64,000 nucleotides of DNA from Planctomycetota bacterium (lineage in GTDB: Bacteria > Planctomycetota > PLA2): contig JAJFFF010000004.1 in NCBI GenBank assembly GCA_021776785.1, positions 294,516 through 358,515 of the forward strand, in the 5' to 3' direction. Below the pieces are notes generated by a model. The model saw only the letters and a list, made by a program, of their open reading frames with translations, was not told the DNA's origin and made no database searches. This document shows positions 7,513 through 17,220 of this stretch, one piece after another. The stretch's first letter is position 1. Every line of letters begins with the position of its first letter. Made by a program: the position numbers and the translations under genes.

Positions 7513-10413
7513 GTGGCGGAACACGAATCTGATCGGCTGGACAGCGCGATGCGCGCTGCGTTCGGACCGCGTCCGCCTGAGGACTCCCGCCTTCTCCTCC
7601 GCGCTCTCGCCTCTACCGACGATCCGCTCGTGCGCCTTGCCACGGGGAGCGAGCGCATCGGCTCGTCGCGCTATGAATTGATCGGCGAGATCGCGCGCGG
7701 CGGCGTCGGCATCGTCTACAAGGCACACGACCGAGAACTCGGCCGCGACGTCGCGCTCAAGGTGCTTCGTCCGGATTTCGCCGCGGACCCATCCATTCGC
7801 GACCGGTTTCTCGAAGAGGCACAGGTTGGTGGGCAGTTGCAGCACCCGGGGATCGTGCCCGTGTACGAAATCGGCCTCCAAGCAGACGATCGACCGTTTA
7901 TTTCCATGAAGCTTGTGCGCGGTCGCACGCTTGGTTCGCTGCTCGCCGAACGGGACACGGCGGAACCGGATCGCGCGCGATTCTTGTCGTTGTTTGAGCA
8001 GGTGTGTCGCACCGTCGCCTACGCGCACGCGCGCGGCGTCATCCATCGCGATCTCAAACCCGCGAACGTCATGGTTGGAAAGTTCGGCGAGGTTCAGGTC
8101 GTGGACTGGGGGTTCGCCAAAGTGCTGAAGGCGAGCGATGGCACAGACGAGCGACCTCTCTCCACGCGACGCACGGAGTCGGGCAGCGACGAATCGGTCG
8201 CGGGGTCGGTGCTTGGGACACCCGCGTACATGCCGCCGGAGCAAGCAGCCGGGCATGTCGACGCGCTCGATGAGCGGGCCGATGTCTTCGCGCTCGGCGC
8301 CATGCTTTGCGAGATTTTGACGGGCTCCCCCCCGTACCGGCCCGAGAAGTTGCTCGCCGTCGGTGAGGCCGAGCTCGCCCAAGCAGTACGCAGCATCGAA
8401 GAGAGCGGTTCGCCCGCCGCGTTGGTCAACTGCGCCCGGCAGTGCCTCGCGTACGATCCGGAAATCCGTCCGCGCGACGCCGAAGCGATCGCCGACGCCG
8501 TAGCGGCGTATTCCGCTTCGGTTGTCGAGCGCGCACGTCAGGCTGAGTTGGATGCCGCGGAAGCGCAGGCCCGCGCCGCATCCGAACGGCGGACGCGCTT
8601 TGCGATGGCGCTCGCCGCGCTTTTTTTGGTCGGCATTGCCGCCGTGTGGTTCACCTATGACAGCCGCGAGGCGCGCCGCCGTGACCGCATGGCCCAACGA
8701 ATCAGCGTGGAGCTCGATGAGACCCGAAGGCGACATGGGATCGCGCTCGCGGCGAGTCCGGGGGACCTCCGCCCGTGGCGCGAGGCCCGATCCGCAGCCG
8801 CTCGGCTGACTTCGATCGCCGCCCATGAACAAACGGCGGCGGCGTTCGCGGCGAAAGTCGAGCGGCACGCGTTGCTCGTCGAGACGCTGGACAAGATTCG
8901 GCTTCCGCTCGACCAGACCGCGCGAGGCTACGCTCCGGCCCGTCGGCGCGAATCGGCGTGGCGGGCGAGCGAGTATACGCGCGTGTTACACGAGAACGGG
9001 TTTGACCCTGCGAGCAAAGATCTGGGCGCGCGTATCGCCCGATCGCCTCTGGGTCCCCTGCTCAGTTCGGCGCTGGACCGGCTCGCGCTTGCCCGGCGGT
9101 ACGCGGGCGCAGGAGACGTAGCGACGCTGTTTGCCGCAGCCAGCGCCGCGGATCCATCCGCGTCGTCGCGCAGAGTGCGAGACGCAATCGTCGCCGACGA
9201 TCCCGCCCTGCTCGACGCTCTGGCGAAGTCTCCCGATCTGTTAAACCGGTCCGCCGACTCCATAGCGTTGCTTGGGTTCGTGCTCGCCGAGGAAGACCGT
9301 CTCGACGCGTCGATCGCCGTCTATCTCGCCGGGCAGCAGCGCTATCCGCACGATTTCATCTTGAACTTCGAGTTGGGGACGCGCATCGCCCAGCGCGACT
9401 GGGCCGCCAGCGCCGCCGCGATACCGTATCTGCAGGCTGCGCTAGCGCTGCGCCCCGACAGCATCGAAGTTCGCAGGCGGCTGGCAACGGCGCTGAAGAC
9501 CGAACGGCGTCATGTCGAGGCGCTCGCCGTCGTGCGCGAGGCGCTTCGCCTGGAGCCGCAGACCGCGGATCTGCACGCGCGACAGTCGATCCTTTTGCGT
9601 TACACCGATGTTGCTGCGGCGGAGAAGGCCGCGCGTACCGCTCTACAACTCGATCCGAGTGAGGCGCTTGCGCATACGGCCGCGGGCCTTGTCGCCAGCG
9701 AGCGCGAAAACGAAGACGCGGCGGTCGCGGCGTTTCGTCGCGCGATTCAGTGTGATCCCGACCATCTCCTTGGTTATCTGAATCTGTATTTGATTTACAT
9801 CGATCGCGGCGCGTACGAGCAGGCACAAGCCATGGCGCAACGCGCCCACGAGATTGGCTCTGGGCGCGCGGGTTGGCCGTATCCGACGGCGCACTGGGTC
9901 ACATGGTCAAAAAACCTCGCCCGCGCAAAGTTGATCCTGCCGGCACTCCTGCGCGGAGAGTCGATGCCGACCGACGAGCGGATCTGGTTCGACCTCGCAC
10001 ACGTAGCGGAGCAGCAACGTCGTCACGGTGTGGCAGCCCGTTGCTGGCGGGAGTACTGGAACGCTGCCCCGACCGATTTCCATGATCATCGCGGCATTCG
10101 AGTGCTGCGCTGCGCGGAGAACGCCGCGTTGGCCGGGCTTGGGGTGGGAGCTGACGCGAAGCGATGGAATCGCGCGGCAAGAACGGACTGGCGCCAACAG
10201 GCTCTCGCCTGGTTACGCAAAGACCTCGCGTGGGTGAAGCAGCAGATTCTCATCGCGAGCGCCGCCGAGACGATGCAGCTGCGTCGCCGATTGCGAATGT
10301 GGGGCGAGTCCGCCCGATTGCGCGCGTATCGCGACGGCGACCCGCGCCTGCCCGCCGATGAGAAAAACGCATGGCGCGCCTTGTTTGCCGAAGCAGCGGC
10401 GGTCGCGCGATAG
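7513..10413 (+). CDS. Membrane-anchored Ser/Thr protein kinase with TPR repeats
   Basis: A 966-residue PknB-type kinase. The GTG start has GAGGAGG nine bases upstream, overlapping the sigma factor stop. The kinase domain spans about residues 54-330: Gly-rich loop GEIARGGVGIVYKA, ATP-binding Lys in VALKVL, catalytic loop HRDLKPANV (about 178), Mg-binding DWG in place of DFG (about 198), and PPEQ in the APE position (about 240). The DWG variant is common in planctomycete kinases and should remain active. A transmembrane helix follows (about 364-382), then roughly 580 residues with several TPR units (about 600-780, e.g. EALRLEPQTADLHARQ). The TPR part would lie outside the cytoplasm and may sense or bind a partner, plausibly the upstream lipoproteins. 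Confidence 0.9.
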   Translation: MAEHESDRLDSAMRAAFGPRPPEDSRLLLRALASTDDPLVRLATGSERIGSSRYELIGEIARGGVGIVYKAHDRELGRDVALKVLRPDFAADPSIRDRFLEEAQVGGQLQHPGIVPVYEIGLQADDRPFISMKLVRGRTLGSLLAERDTAEPDRARFLSLFEQVCRTVAYAHARGVIHRDLKPANVMVGKFGEVQVVDWGFAKVLKASDGTDERPLSTRRTESGSDESVAGSVLGTPAYMPPEQAAGHVDALDERADVFALGAMLCEILTGSPPYRPEKLLAVGEAELAQAVRSIEESGSPAALVNCARQCLAYDPEIRPRDAEAIADAVAAYSASVVERARQAELDAAEAQARAASERRTRFAMALAALFLVGIAAVWFTYDSREARRRDRMAQRISVELDETRRRHGIALAASPGDLRPWREARSAAARLTSIAAHEQTAAAFAAKVERHALLVETLDKIRLPLDQTARGYAPARRRESAWRASEYTRVLHENGFDPASKDLGARIARSPLGPLLSSALDRLALARRYAGAGDVATLFAAASAADPSASSRRVRDAIVADDPALLDALAKSPDLLNRSADSIALLGFVLAEEDRLDASIAVYLAGQQRYPHDFILNFELGTRIAQRDWAASAAAIPYLQAALALRPDSIEVRRRLATALKTERRHVEALAVVREALRLEPQTADLHARQSILLRYTDVAAAEKAARTALQLDPSEALAHTAAGLVASERENEDAAVAAFRRAIQCDPDHLLGYLNLYLIYIDRGAYEQAQAMAQRAHEIGSGRAGWPYPTAHWVTWSKNLARAKLILPALLRGESMPTDERIWFDLAHVAEQQRRHGVAARCWREYWNAAPTDFHDHRGIRVLRCAENAALAGLGVGADAKRWNRAARTDWRQQALAWLRKDLAWVKQQILIASAAETMQLRRRLRMWGESARLRAYRDGDPRLPADEKNAWRALFAEAAAVAR

Positions 10414-10463
10414 TCGCGCAGCGTGTCGCAAGGCCGTGCAACTTAGCGTCCACCGTCCGCGTC

Positions 10464-10904
10464 TCAGGGGTCCGCTCGCGGGTCGTTTGCCTGCCGCCCC
10501 GTCGACGCGTCGTAGTTTCTCCGAACCATCGCGCTTAAACGCCGCAACCCCAGCCTTTCGTAGAACGGTTGCACGTCGGGATCACAAACCAGATCAACCA
10601 TGTAGAGGTCAGACAAGATGCCGAGCATGCGACGGACGAGCTCGGAGCCGATGCCGCGCCCGCGAAACTCCGGCAGCACTTCCAAATGCGAGATGTAGCT
10701 GGACAGGACGCCGTCGGAGAGCGCCGCAACGAATCCGACCACGCGCGACGTCCCGGGCGCGACCGCGACAAAGAAATGAGAGCTCGCGCCCAACAGCTTT
10801 CGATGGACAGCCGGCGCAGGCGGATCCGGCCATCCGCGAAAGAACCCGACGAGATCCTCGACGCGAATGCGCGAAAGGTCGTTGTGGTATTCCACGCCGC
10901 GCAC
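10464..10904 (-). CDS. GNAT family N-acetyltransferase
   Basis: GNAT acetyltransferase of about 146 residues. The acetyl-CoA loop EFRGRGIGSELVRRML matches motif A (Q/RxxGxG/A), preceded by strand SYISHLEVLPE and followed by VQPFYERLGL, the motif B end. The open frame extends to 11069, but its first 55 residues look noncoding and would leave only three bases to the divergent gene at 11073, so the GTG at 10904 was chosen. No clear Shine-Dalgarno supports either. Substrate unknown. Confidence 0.8.
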   Translation of the reverse strand: MRGVEYHNDLSRIRVEDLVGFFRGWPDPPAPAVHRKLLGASSHFFVAVAPGTSRVVGFVAALSDGVLSSYISHLEVLPEFRGRGIGSELVRRMLGILSDLYMVDLVCDPDVQPFYERLGLRRLSAMVRRNYDASTGRQANDPRADP

Positions 10905-11072
10905 TAAACCGACGCGGCGCCCGATGCGCCAGCCAAATCTCCATAATCGCGATGTGGGCCGTAGCTCGGGGCGGTGACTCGGTGACCCGGCGGCGCGGCG
11001 GGCGAAGCGACCCAAGTCCGCGGGCGTCCGGAGTTCGCCGCCATCGCGGCGTGAAGTAAACTCGAACACATC

Positions 11073-11456
11073 ATGAAAAAACCCGCGACCGCCCTAATCG
11101 GATACGGCGCGTTCCTCATTCTGATGGGCCTGGCCGGCTATCTGTCGAATCCGGAGAAAGCCAAGACCGCGCTCCTATCCGGGGGAACCTTCGGCCTTCT
11201 CAATATCGGGCTTGGGTACCTCGCGCTGCGAGGCTGGCGCAAGGCGTTGCCGGCCGCACGGGCGCTGGTCGTGTTGCTCGGAGCCGTCTTTTTGTGGCGC
11301 GCCATCGTGACGTGGAGCGCGTACGCATCGGGAAACAAGGACAAGCTTGTCGCGGGCGCACTCATCACGTCGATGCTGATTGCGAGTGCCGCGATGGCCG
11401 TCTACCTGTCCCGTACGCTCCGTCGCGGCACAGCGGGCAGCGCAGCCGCACGCTAG
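11073..11456 (+). CDS. Small TMEM14-like membrane protein
   Basis: A 127-residue protein with four predicted transmembrane helices (about 6-24, 34-51, 60-78, 90-110). The first part, YGAFLILMGLAGYL then TFGLLNIGLGYLALRGW, resembles the TMEM14/UPF0136 family, small four-helix proteins of unclear function in bacteria. It is a single gene divergent from the GNAT gene. The family call is from pattern only. Confidence 0.7.
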   Translation: MKKPATALIGYGAFLILMGLAGYLSNPEKAKTALLSGGTFGLLNIGLGYLALRGWRKALPAARALVVLLGAVFLWRAIVTWSAYASGNKDKLVAGALITSMLIASAAMAVYLSRTLRRGTAGSAAAR

Positions 11457-11689
11457 CAGCGCTCGCGCGGTTCGTCCGGCAGGACGAAGAAATCCTGCCC
11501 GCGCACGGCCGTTCCGGTTCCTGCATCGGGCGCCTTCGGCGAGCTCGTCACGGTGGCATCCCACCAACACAGCGCTGCGCCGCTGGATCGACGATCGATC
11601 CCACACGGGTGGACTGAGGCTTCGAGTTTCGGATTCAGATTTCTCTGTTCGGTGTTGGCTGTTCGCGCAACTACGGGAAGGAGAGGAAT

Positions 11690-14600
11690 ATGCACATGCG
11701 TTACCGATATCTGACACTCGTTCTCACGACTCTTGTCTTCATCGCCGGCTGCCGAAACGGCGGCGGCGGCGACGCAGAGCCGGAGGCGGCGACCCTGAAT
11801 CTGACTCGAATCGCGTTGGCTCCGGCCAAGCTCTGGGCGGCCTGGAGCACGCTGGATCACGACTGCTTTTTGGTTCATCTGCGCACGTTGCAGGTGTTTC
11901 ACACCCGACAGCTCCTCTTGGTTCCGGGCGGTGCGTATCCCCTACCGGTGTCGTTCGGGCTCTATCCCGACCTCGACTACGACGGACCGTACGGGCAGCG
12001 CTGGCGCTCGTCGCTCGATGCCCGCCTCGACATGCAGGTGAACGGCGATGTGGTCTACACCGACTACCACGGCGTCCCGCACACGTTTGCATCGGACGGA
12101 GAAGGCGGCTTCACAACGCCACTCGGCTGCTGCTCCCTCTTGGAGGAAGTCGACGACACGTACCGGCTGACCGATGCCGATCGCTGGGTGAAGATCTTCG
12201 ACCTGAACGGTCTCTGGACGGGACTCCAACGGCCGGATTGCCAGGTGATCCAGTTCACGCGCGAGCCCGACCATCGCCTGACGCGTATCGACACGCCGGA
12301 GGGGCGTACGTACATGTTCGCGTACGCGACCCACTTGCGACTCGAAACGATCACCGACTTCGCCGGGCGCGAGCACCGCTTCTCATACGACGGCGCGGGC
12401 CGTCTGACGACGATCCGGCGACCGCAACGCGACGGGGACGGTACGCCGCCGGCGTTCCGCTACACCTATGACGCGGCCCACCGGCTGCGGTCCGTCCTCA
12501 ACAGCGCCGGACAGACCTACGGAACAGCCTCCTACAACGCGGCGGGCGAGGTGACCGCCATCGCCACACCGAACGGTACGGCGACATACGCCCGCGTCGG
12601 GGCGTCCGTGCAAGCGACGGGACGCGACGGGAGTGCGTGGGAGTTTTTCCTTACCGCCACCGGCCAGATCGACCGCATCTTGAATCCGGCCGGCGGTACC
12701 AGGCAGTACGCGTACGACGGATCCGGGCGGCGCACGGGTGTCACCGAGCCGTCGGGCCGAAGCGTCACATCCATGTACTCCGCCGCCGTGGATCCGCGCG
12801 AGTTCTGCAACCGGATCACGAGCCGAACCGAACCCGCGAACTTTCCGGAGTCGCCGGCGCTTGTGTCCAACTACGAGTTCCTTGCCGGCACGAACCTGTG
12901 GACGGCGCAGATCAAGCCGGATGGGTCCCGTACCGACTGGACCTACAACGCGAAGGGCCAACTCAGCACAACGACCATGCCTGCCACGCGTACAACCGAG
13001 GGTCCTGAACGCGGCGTTTGGCAGTATCGCTACGACGAGCTCGGACGCCTGACCGAGCAGGAGACGCCGACCGGTTCCGTGACGACGTACGAGTACGGCG
13101 ACGGCGCGGCCGTCTCGACCGACCTGCTCGTTCGTGAGATACGCGATGCCGGGATCGGAGACGATCCCAAGACCGGTCGCCCGCGTCGCAACGAGACGAT
13201 CACCTACACCTACGACGCCGCCGGCCTGCGTACCCGCGTCACGAACGCCGACGGTACGTTTCAAACGCTGACCTACGACGCGTGGGACAACTTCACGTCC
13301 ATCACGGACGAAGCGGGCATCACAAGCATGTTCACCTATGACGGCGAAGGCCGGCTCGTCCGTACCGAGCGCCCGCACTGCGACCATGAGGATGCACCGA
13401 TCGGTTCAGGGACCATCTCCCGCACGTTCACGTTCGACGTGTTCGGCCAGCCGCTGTCGATCGCGATCGACGACGCGTTCACGACCCGGACGAAGACGTT
13501 TGTGTATGGCAACGGCCAATACCGTCCGTCGCGGGTCGTGGAGCCGGGCGGGCGCACGACCGACTACACGTACGACTTCAACGGACGGCGAACGCTCGAA
13601 ACTTCGGCGCCCGGCACGGCCGGCGCGTCCTCGACGAGCTGGAGCTACGTCAACAACAAGCTGATGGTCCGCACAGACCCACTCGGCAACGAAACGACGT
13701 TTGCGTACGACGGCTACGGCCGCCGCATCTCCGAGACCGACGCCAAAGGCAACGTACGACGGTTCACATTCGACGCGTGCGGGCGCACAATCTCGTCGGT
13801 ACGAGAGGACAGCACCAGCAAAGTACTCGAGCGGTCGCGCCTGGAATATGACGGGCTCGGCAACGTCACGGCGGTCGAGATCGATCAACTCACTCCGGAT
13901 ACAACCGAGCGCATCGACAAGTTCTATGACCGGCGCGGCTTTCTTGTGGAGGAGCGCTTGCCAGGCGGCGGCGTGCGCCTCACGTGTGCCGATGCCCTCG
14001 GCCTCATCGTTCGCGAGGAGGAGCAACCGCTCGACCGCGTGTTCGAGTATGACTACGACGCGCGCCGACAGCTCACCGAGAAGCGTGTGATCCGCGGCGC
14101 ATCGACGCCCGCGGCGGCGACCGCCACGACCACGCTGACCTACGACGTCGCCGGTCAACTGCTCGGCACAGTCGATCCGCTCAACCGCACAACGATGTTC
14201 TTGTACGACTGCAACGGCAACATCAGCCGGATGGCCACGCCGGACGGAAAGACCGCGAACTACACCTGGGACGGCCGCGGTGAGCTGCGCAACGAATCGC
14301 ACACGGATGGCCAGGACACGCTCGGCGGTACGTATACCTACAATGCCGCAGGCCGCTTCGCGTCACGCAGCGTCAACGGCGTCACGACGGCCTACGCGTA
14401 CGACAACCAGGGACGTCTGGCAACCGTTTCGGTCGGCGGCCAGCAGGTCAAGTCCTACTCCTATGACCGGGCCCATCGCATCCTCAATACGATCGATCCC
14501 GGCGGGACGATCTCCTATAGCTACGATGCCGTCGGCAACGTCGTCGCGAAGAGCGCGGGCAACCAGCGTCAGTCGTTTGTCTACGACGGTCTCAACCGAA

Positions 14601-16780
14601 TCGTCAGCGCGGTCGATCGAGCGGAGAACGGCACGGAAGTCGCGATCGCACGCACGTACGACGGGTTCGGCAACGTCTTGTCCGACACGCAAAACGGCAT
14701 GGGCGTGCAAAAGACCTATGCCAGTGTGAACCAGCCGGACTCGCTGCGTACACCGAACATGAACTACTCCTACGAGTACGACAGCGCGAACCGCATCGCT
14801 TCCGTTGACCGCGGCGGCCAGCGCTACTTCGACTACACGTACGCGCCGGGTACGCGCAAGATCGCCACGCGTGCCCACACGGACTCGGGGCTCACATCGA
14901 CCTTCGAGTACGACCTCGCCGGGAAGACGAGGCGCGCCGCCACGACCACGCCGGGCGGCGGCGCCGACACGGACTTCTCGGTCGCGCGCAACAACGCCGG
15001 CCTCGTGACGGAGCAATCTCGCCAGGACGGCTCGCTTACCGAGCGATTCGCTTACGACGCACTCGGACGCATGAAGTCTCAGACGCATGTGGTCGGGGGC
15101 GGCGCCGATCGCACCACCACGTATCGGTTCCTCCAAGACAGCGACAAGCTCGCGTCGATCGCCAACACGCGCGACGGAAGTGACGCGGCCGTCAGCTACG
15201 ACGCGCTCGGACGCATGACGCAAGTCGGCGACTCGGTTCTGACGTACGGCGCCGACCTTCATGCCAGCAACATGTTCGACGATCGGCCGGCATACCAGCC
15301 GCAACTTTCCGGTCGGACGGCGCCGCGCGTGGAATACACGATCGTCCACGATCGCTGGGGCCGCGTGAGCGAGGTTCGCAGCAAGGCCGACAACGAGCTC
15401 GTCGCATGCTTTTACTACGACGTGCTCAACCGGCCGATCGTGGCGCAAGAGCTGGAGTTCACCGGCAATGGGTTGCTCACACGCCACCGCGTCTTCGACG
15501 GCTGCAAGCTCGTGTACGAGTTCTCGCCGGTCGGGTTCGCCGGTTTCGATCTGTTCTACGCACCCGATCCGGCCAGCGACGGCCACCTGGCGAGCGGATT
15601 CGACGACTCGTTTTTTTCGGAGAACCTCTTTCAGGTCGACGCCCAGTGGGTGCCGCGCCAGCTCTTCAACCTCGACCAGAGCCGCGTCCAGGAACGCTAC
15701 GACGACTTCAGCGCTTTGGGCACGCCGCACTTCGAGTTTCCCGACATCGGCGATCCCTTCCGCGGTGCACCGAGCCTTCAATCCCTCGCCAACCCGCCTG
15801 GCTACGCAAGCTCGTATGCGAGCGGTTTGATGTTCACGTGGGCTGGCCCGCTCGATGATCCGTTCCTGCCGCGTCCGTTGCCGTACGTGCCGGGTGGTCT
15901 TCCGTTGCGCGACGGGCAGCCGCGCGTCGGACCCGTCAACCCGCCGGGCCCCGGACCGTTCGCGCCGCCGGTGCCTCCGGCGGAGGAAAACCAGCGCGAC
16001 TGCACGGAGGCGCGCGACCGCGTTCAAGCCGCGGTGAACAAAATGGATGCGATCTGCCAAGCGCTGCAGAGCAACGATCGCGACATCAACGACGCCCAAG
16101 ACCGCCTGGATGAGGCGAACGACCGCGTCAACACGGCCCTGCGCAACGCCAGGGACATCCTCGAGGACATCGCGGAGTTCAACAAAGCGAAGGGCCGGAT
16201 CAAGTTCGCTCAGGATCTCGACACCGCGATCTCGCTGGCAACGGGGATCGGCGGCATCGTCAAACAGGGCGCGAAGGTGGCCAAGAATGTCAACCGCGTG
16301 ACCAAGCGCTTTGCGGGACCCGGCTCCCGCGTCCTCGCACGCCGCGTGGCCAAGAGCGCGCAGACGTTTGTCAACAACACGTTCGTAAGCGACACGTCGA
16401 TGGCGGTCATCAAGGCTGCACTGAAGTCAGGCCTCAAAAACGGACTCGAGATCGACGTTTCGATCAGCGGCTATCTCCTCGCGTACGGCCAACTTCTGAT
16501 GGGCGTCGAAGTCGACGGCGTACAGGCGGAGCTCAAGGCTCAGGCGTATCGTTTCTTCGTCGATCTAGAGCTCGCGCAAAACGCACGCGGCCGCGCCGAA
16601 AAACATCTCAACGGACTTCTCGACGAGAGAGAGAACTTACTCGGCCAGGCCGCCGACTCGATCGGCTGCCTTGAGGACGCGCTCAAGGGAGCGGAACCGT
16701 GGCGCGAGGAAATCTGGGACCTAGTCAAGAACGGAACCGAGATCAAACAGTGCTTCGCCACGTACGCGGCGGGCCGCTAG
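11690..16780 (+). CDS. RHS/YD-repeat lipoprotein, 1696 residues
   Basis: A giant RHS-family surface protein. The start has AAGGAG six bases upstream. The signal ends with lipobox FIAGC at about residue 21, so it should be lipid-anchored, unlike secreted Rhs toxins. From about residue 200 to 1250 there are over 25 YD repeats (GRLTTIRRPQRDG, YTYDAAGLRTRV and similar), which form a spiral beta-sheet shell in this family. The usual terminal core motif is degenerate: GTPHFEFPDIGDPFRG stands where RYYDPxxGRFxxxDP is expected. A Pro-rich linker leads to a helical C-terminal domain (about 1440-1696) that I do not recognise as a known toxin. No immunity-like gene follows; the next genes are a tRNA and a HEAT lipoprotein. 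Confidence 0.9.
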   Translation: MHMRYRYLTLVLTTLVFIAGCRNGGGGDAEPEAATLNLTRIALAPAKLWAAWSTLDHDCFLVHLRTLQVFHTRQLLLVPGGAYPLPVSFGLYPDLDYDGPYGQRWRSSLDARLDMQVNGDVVYTDYHGVPHTFASDGEGGFTTPLGCCSLLEEVDDTYRLTDADRWVKIFDLNGLWTGLQRPDCQVIQFTREPDHRLTRIDTPEGRTYMFAYATHLRLETITDFAGREHRFSYDGAGRLTTIRRPQRDGDGTPPAFRYTYDAAHRLRSVLNSAGQTYGTASYNAAGEVTAIATPNGTATYARVGASVQATGRDGSAWEFFLTATGQIDRILNPAGGTRQYAYDGSGRRTGVTEPSGRSVTSMYSAAVDPREFCNRITSRTEPANFPESPALVSNYEFLAGTNLWTAQIKPDGSRTDWTYNAKGQLSTTTMPATRTTEGPERGVWQYRYDELGRLTEQETPTGSVTTYEYGDGAAVSTDLLVREIRDAGIGDDPKTGRPRRNETITYTYDAAGLRTRVTNADGTFQTLTYDAWDNFTSITDEAGITSMFTYDGEGRLVRTERPHCDHEDAPIGSGTISRTFTFDVFGQPLSIAIDDAFTTRTKTFVYGNGQYRPSRVVEPGGRTTDYTYDFNGRRTLETSAPGTAGASSTSWSYVNNKLMVRTDPLGNETTFAYDGYGRRISETDAKGNVRRFTFDACGRTISSVREDSTSKVLERSRLEYDGLGNVTAVEIDQLTPDTTERIDKFYDRRGFLVEERLPGGGVRLTCADALGLIVREEEQPLDRVFEYDYDARRQLTEKRVIRGASTPAAATATTTLTYDVAGQLLGTVDPLNRTTMFLYDCNGNISRMATPDGKTANYTWDGRGELRNESHTDGQDTLGGTYTYNAAGRFASRSVNGVTTAYAYDNQGRLATVSVGGQQVKSYSYDRAHRILNTIDPGGTISYSYDAVGNVVAKSAGNQRQSFVYDGLNRIVSAVDRAENGTEVAIARTYDGFGNVLSDTQNGMGVQKTYASVNQPDSLRTPNMNYSYEYDSANRIASVDRGGQRYFDYTYAPGTRKIATRAHTDSGLTSTFEYDLAGKTRRAATTTPGGGADTDFSVARNNAGLVTEQSRQDGSLTERFAYDALGRMKSQTHVVGGGADRTTTYRFLQDSDKLASIANTRDGSDAAVSYDALGRMTQVGDSVLTYGADLHASNMFDDRPAYQPQLSGRTAPRVEYTIVHDRWGRVSEVRSKADNELVACFYYDVLNRPIVAQELEFTGNGLLTRHRVFDGCKLVYEFSPVGFAGFDLFYAPDPASDGHLASGFDDSFFSENLFQVDAQWVPRQLFNLDQSRVQERYDDFSALGTPHFEFPDIGDPFRGAPSLQSLANPPGYASSYASGLMFTWAGPLDDPFLPRPLPYVPGGLPLRDGQPRVGPVNPPGPGPFAPPVPPAEENQRDCTEARDRVQAAVNKMDAICQALQSNDRDINDAQDRLDEANDRVNTALRNARDILEDIAEFNKAKGRIKFAQDLDTAISLATGIGGIVKQGAKVAKNVNRVTKRFAGPGSRVLARRVAKSAQTFVNNTFVSDTSMAVIKAALKSGLKNGLEIDVSISGYLLAYGQLLMGVEVDGVQAELKAQAYRFFVDLELAQNARGRAEKHLNGLLDERENLLGQAADSIGCLEDALKGAEPWREEIWDLVKNGTEIKQCFATYAAGR

Positions 16781-16809
16781 CCGTGGAATCGAAGTAGGTT
16801 CTAGACACC

Positions 16810-16862
16810 CGGGCCCTTCCGAGTTTGGGGAGTTTGAAGACACCCAAACCGGAGGGAGCCCG
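16810..16862. repeat. Imperfect inverted repeat downstream of the RHS gene
   Basis: Arms of about 20 bases (CGGGCCCTTCCGAGTTTGGG and CCCAAACCGGAGGGAGCCCG) flank a loop of about 13 bases. It could fold into a stable hairpin and terminate the RHS transcript, but no T-run follows on either side. Confidence 0.4.
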
Positions 16863-17006
16863 AGGTGAAGCAACTCTTACTGCGACACGATCCCGGCGCG
16901 CGGCCCAAACGGCATCCGATTGGGTTGCGAATTGCGTCTACAACCGGGCAGAAGCCTCGGGCTACCTCACGGCAGTCCTGCTCCACCATCCGCGACTAGA
17001 CGAAAC

Positions 17007-17080
17007 TACCCCCGGCAGGACTCGAACCTGCGACATCTGATTTAGGAAACCAGTGCTCTGTCCAGCTGAGCTACGGGGGC
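17007..17080 (-). tRNA. tRNA-Arg (anticodon CCT)
   Basis: A 74-base cloverleaf: acceptor GCCCCCG pairs with CGGGGGT (one G-T wobble), D arm GCTC..GAGC, anticodon stem CTGGT/ATCAG with loop TTCCTAA giving anticodon CCT, and T arm with GGTTCGAGTCC. It reads AGG. The 3' CCA is not encoded. Confidence 0.93.
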
Positions 17081-17220
17081 GTGTAGCTGCAGATCCTATT
17101 GCATCGTGTCACGCTATGAGCTAGTGCTAGTTCAGATCAAGAACGGAGCCGTGCACAAAGGGATTCCGGCGAGTGCCGACTAGGCCTTGACGGAAAACGA
17201 CCTGGGTGCCCCAGCGGCGA

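Noticed and set aside
14363..16099. Long minus-strand frame of 578 codons inside the RHS gene, and a similar one at 12383-13387
   Set aside because: They lie opposite a gene with clear YD repeats; long antisense frames are common in high-GC DNA, and their products show no domain.
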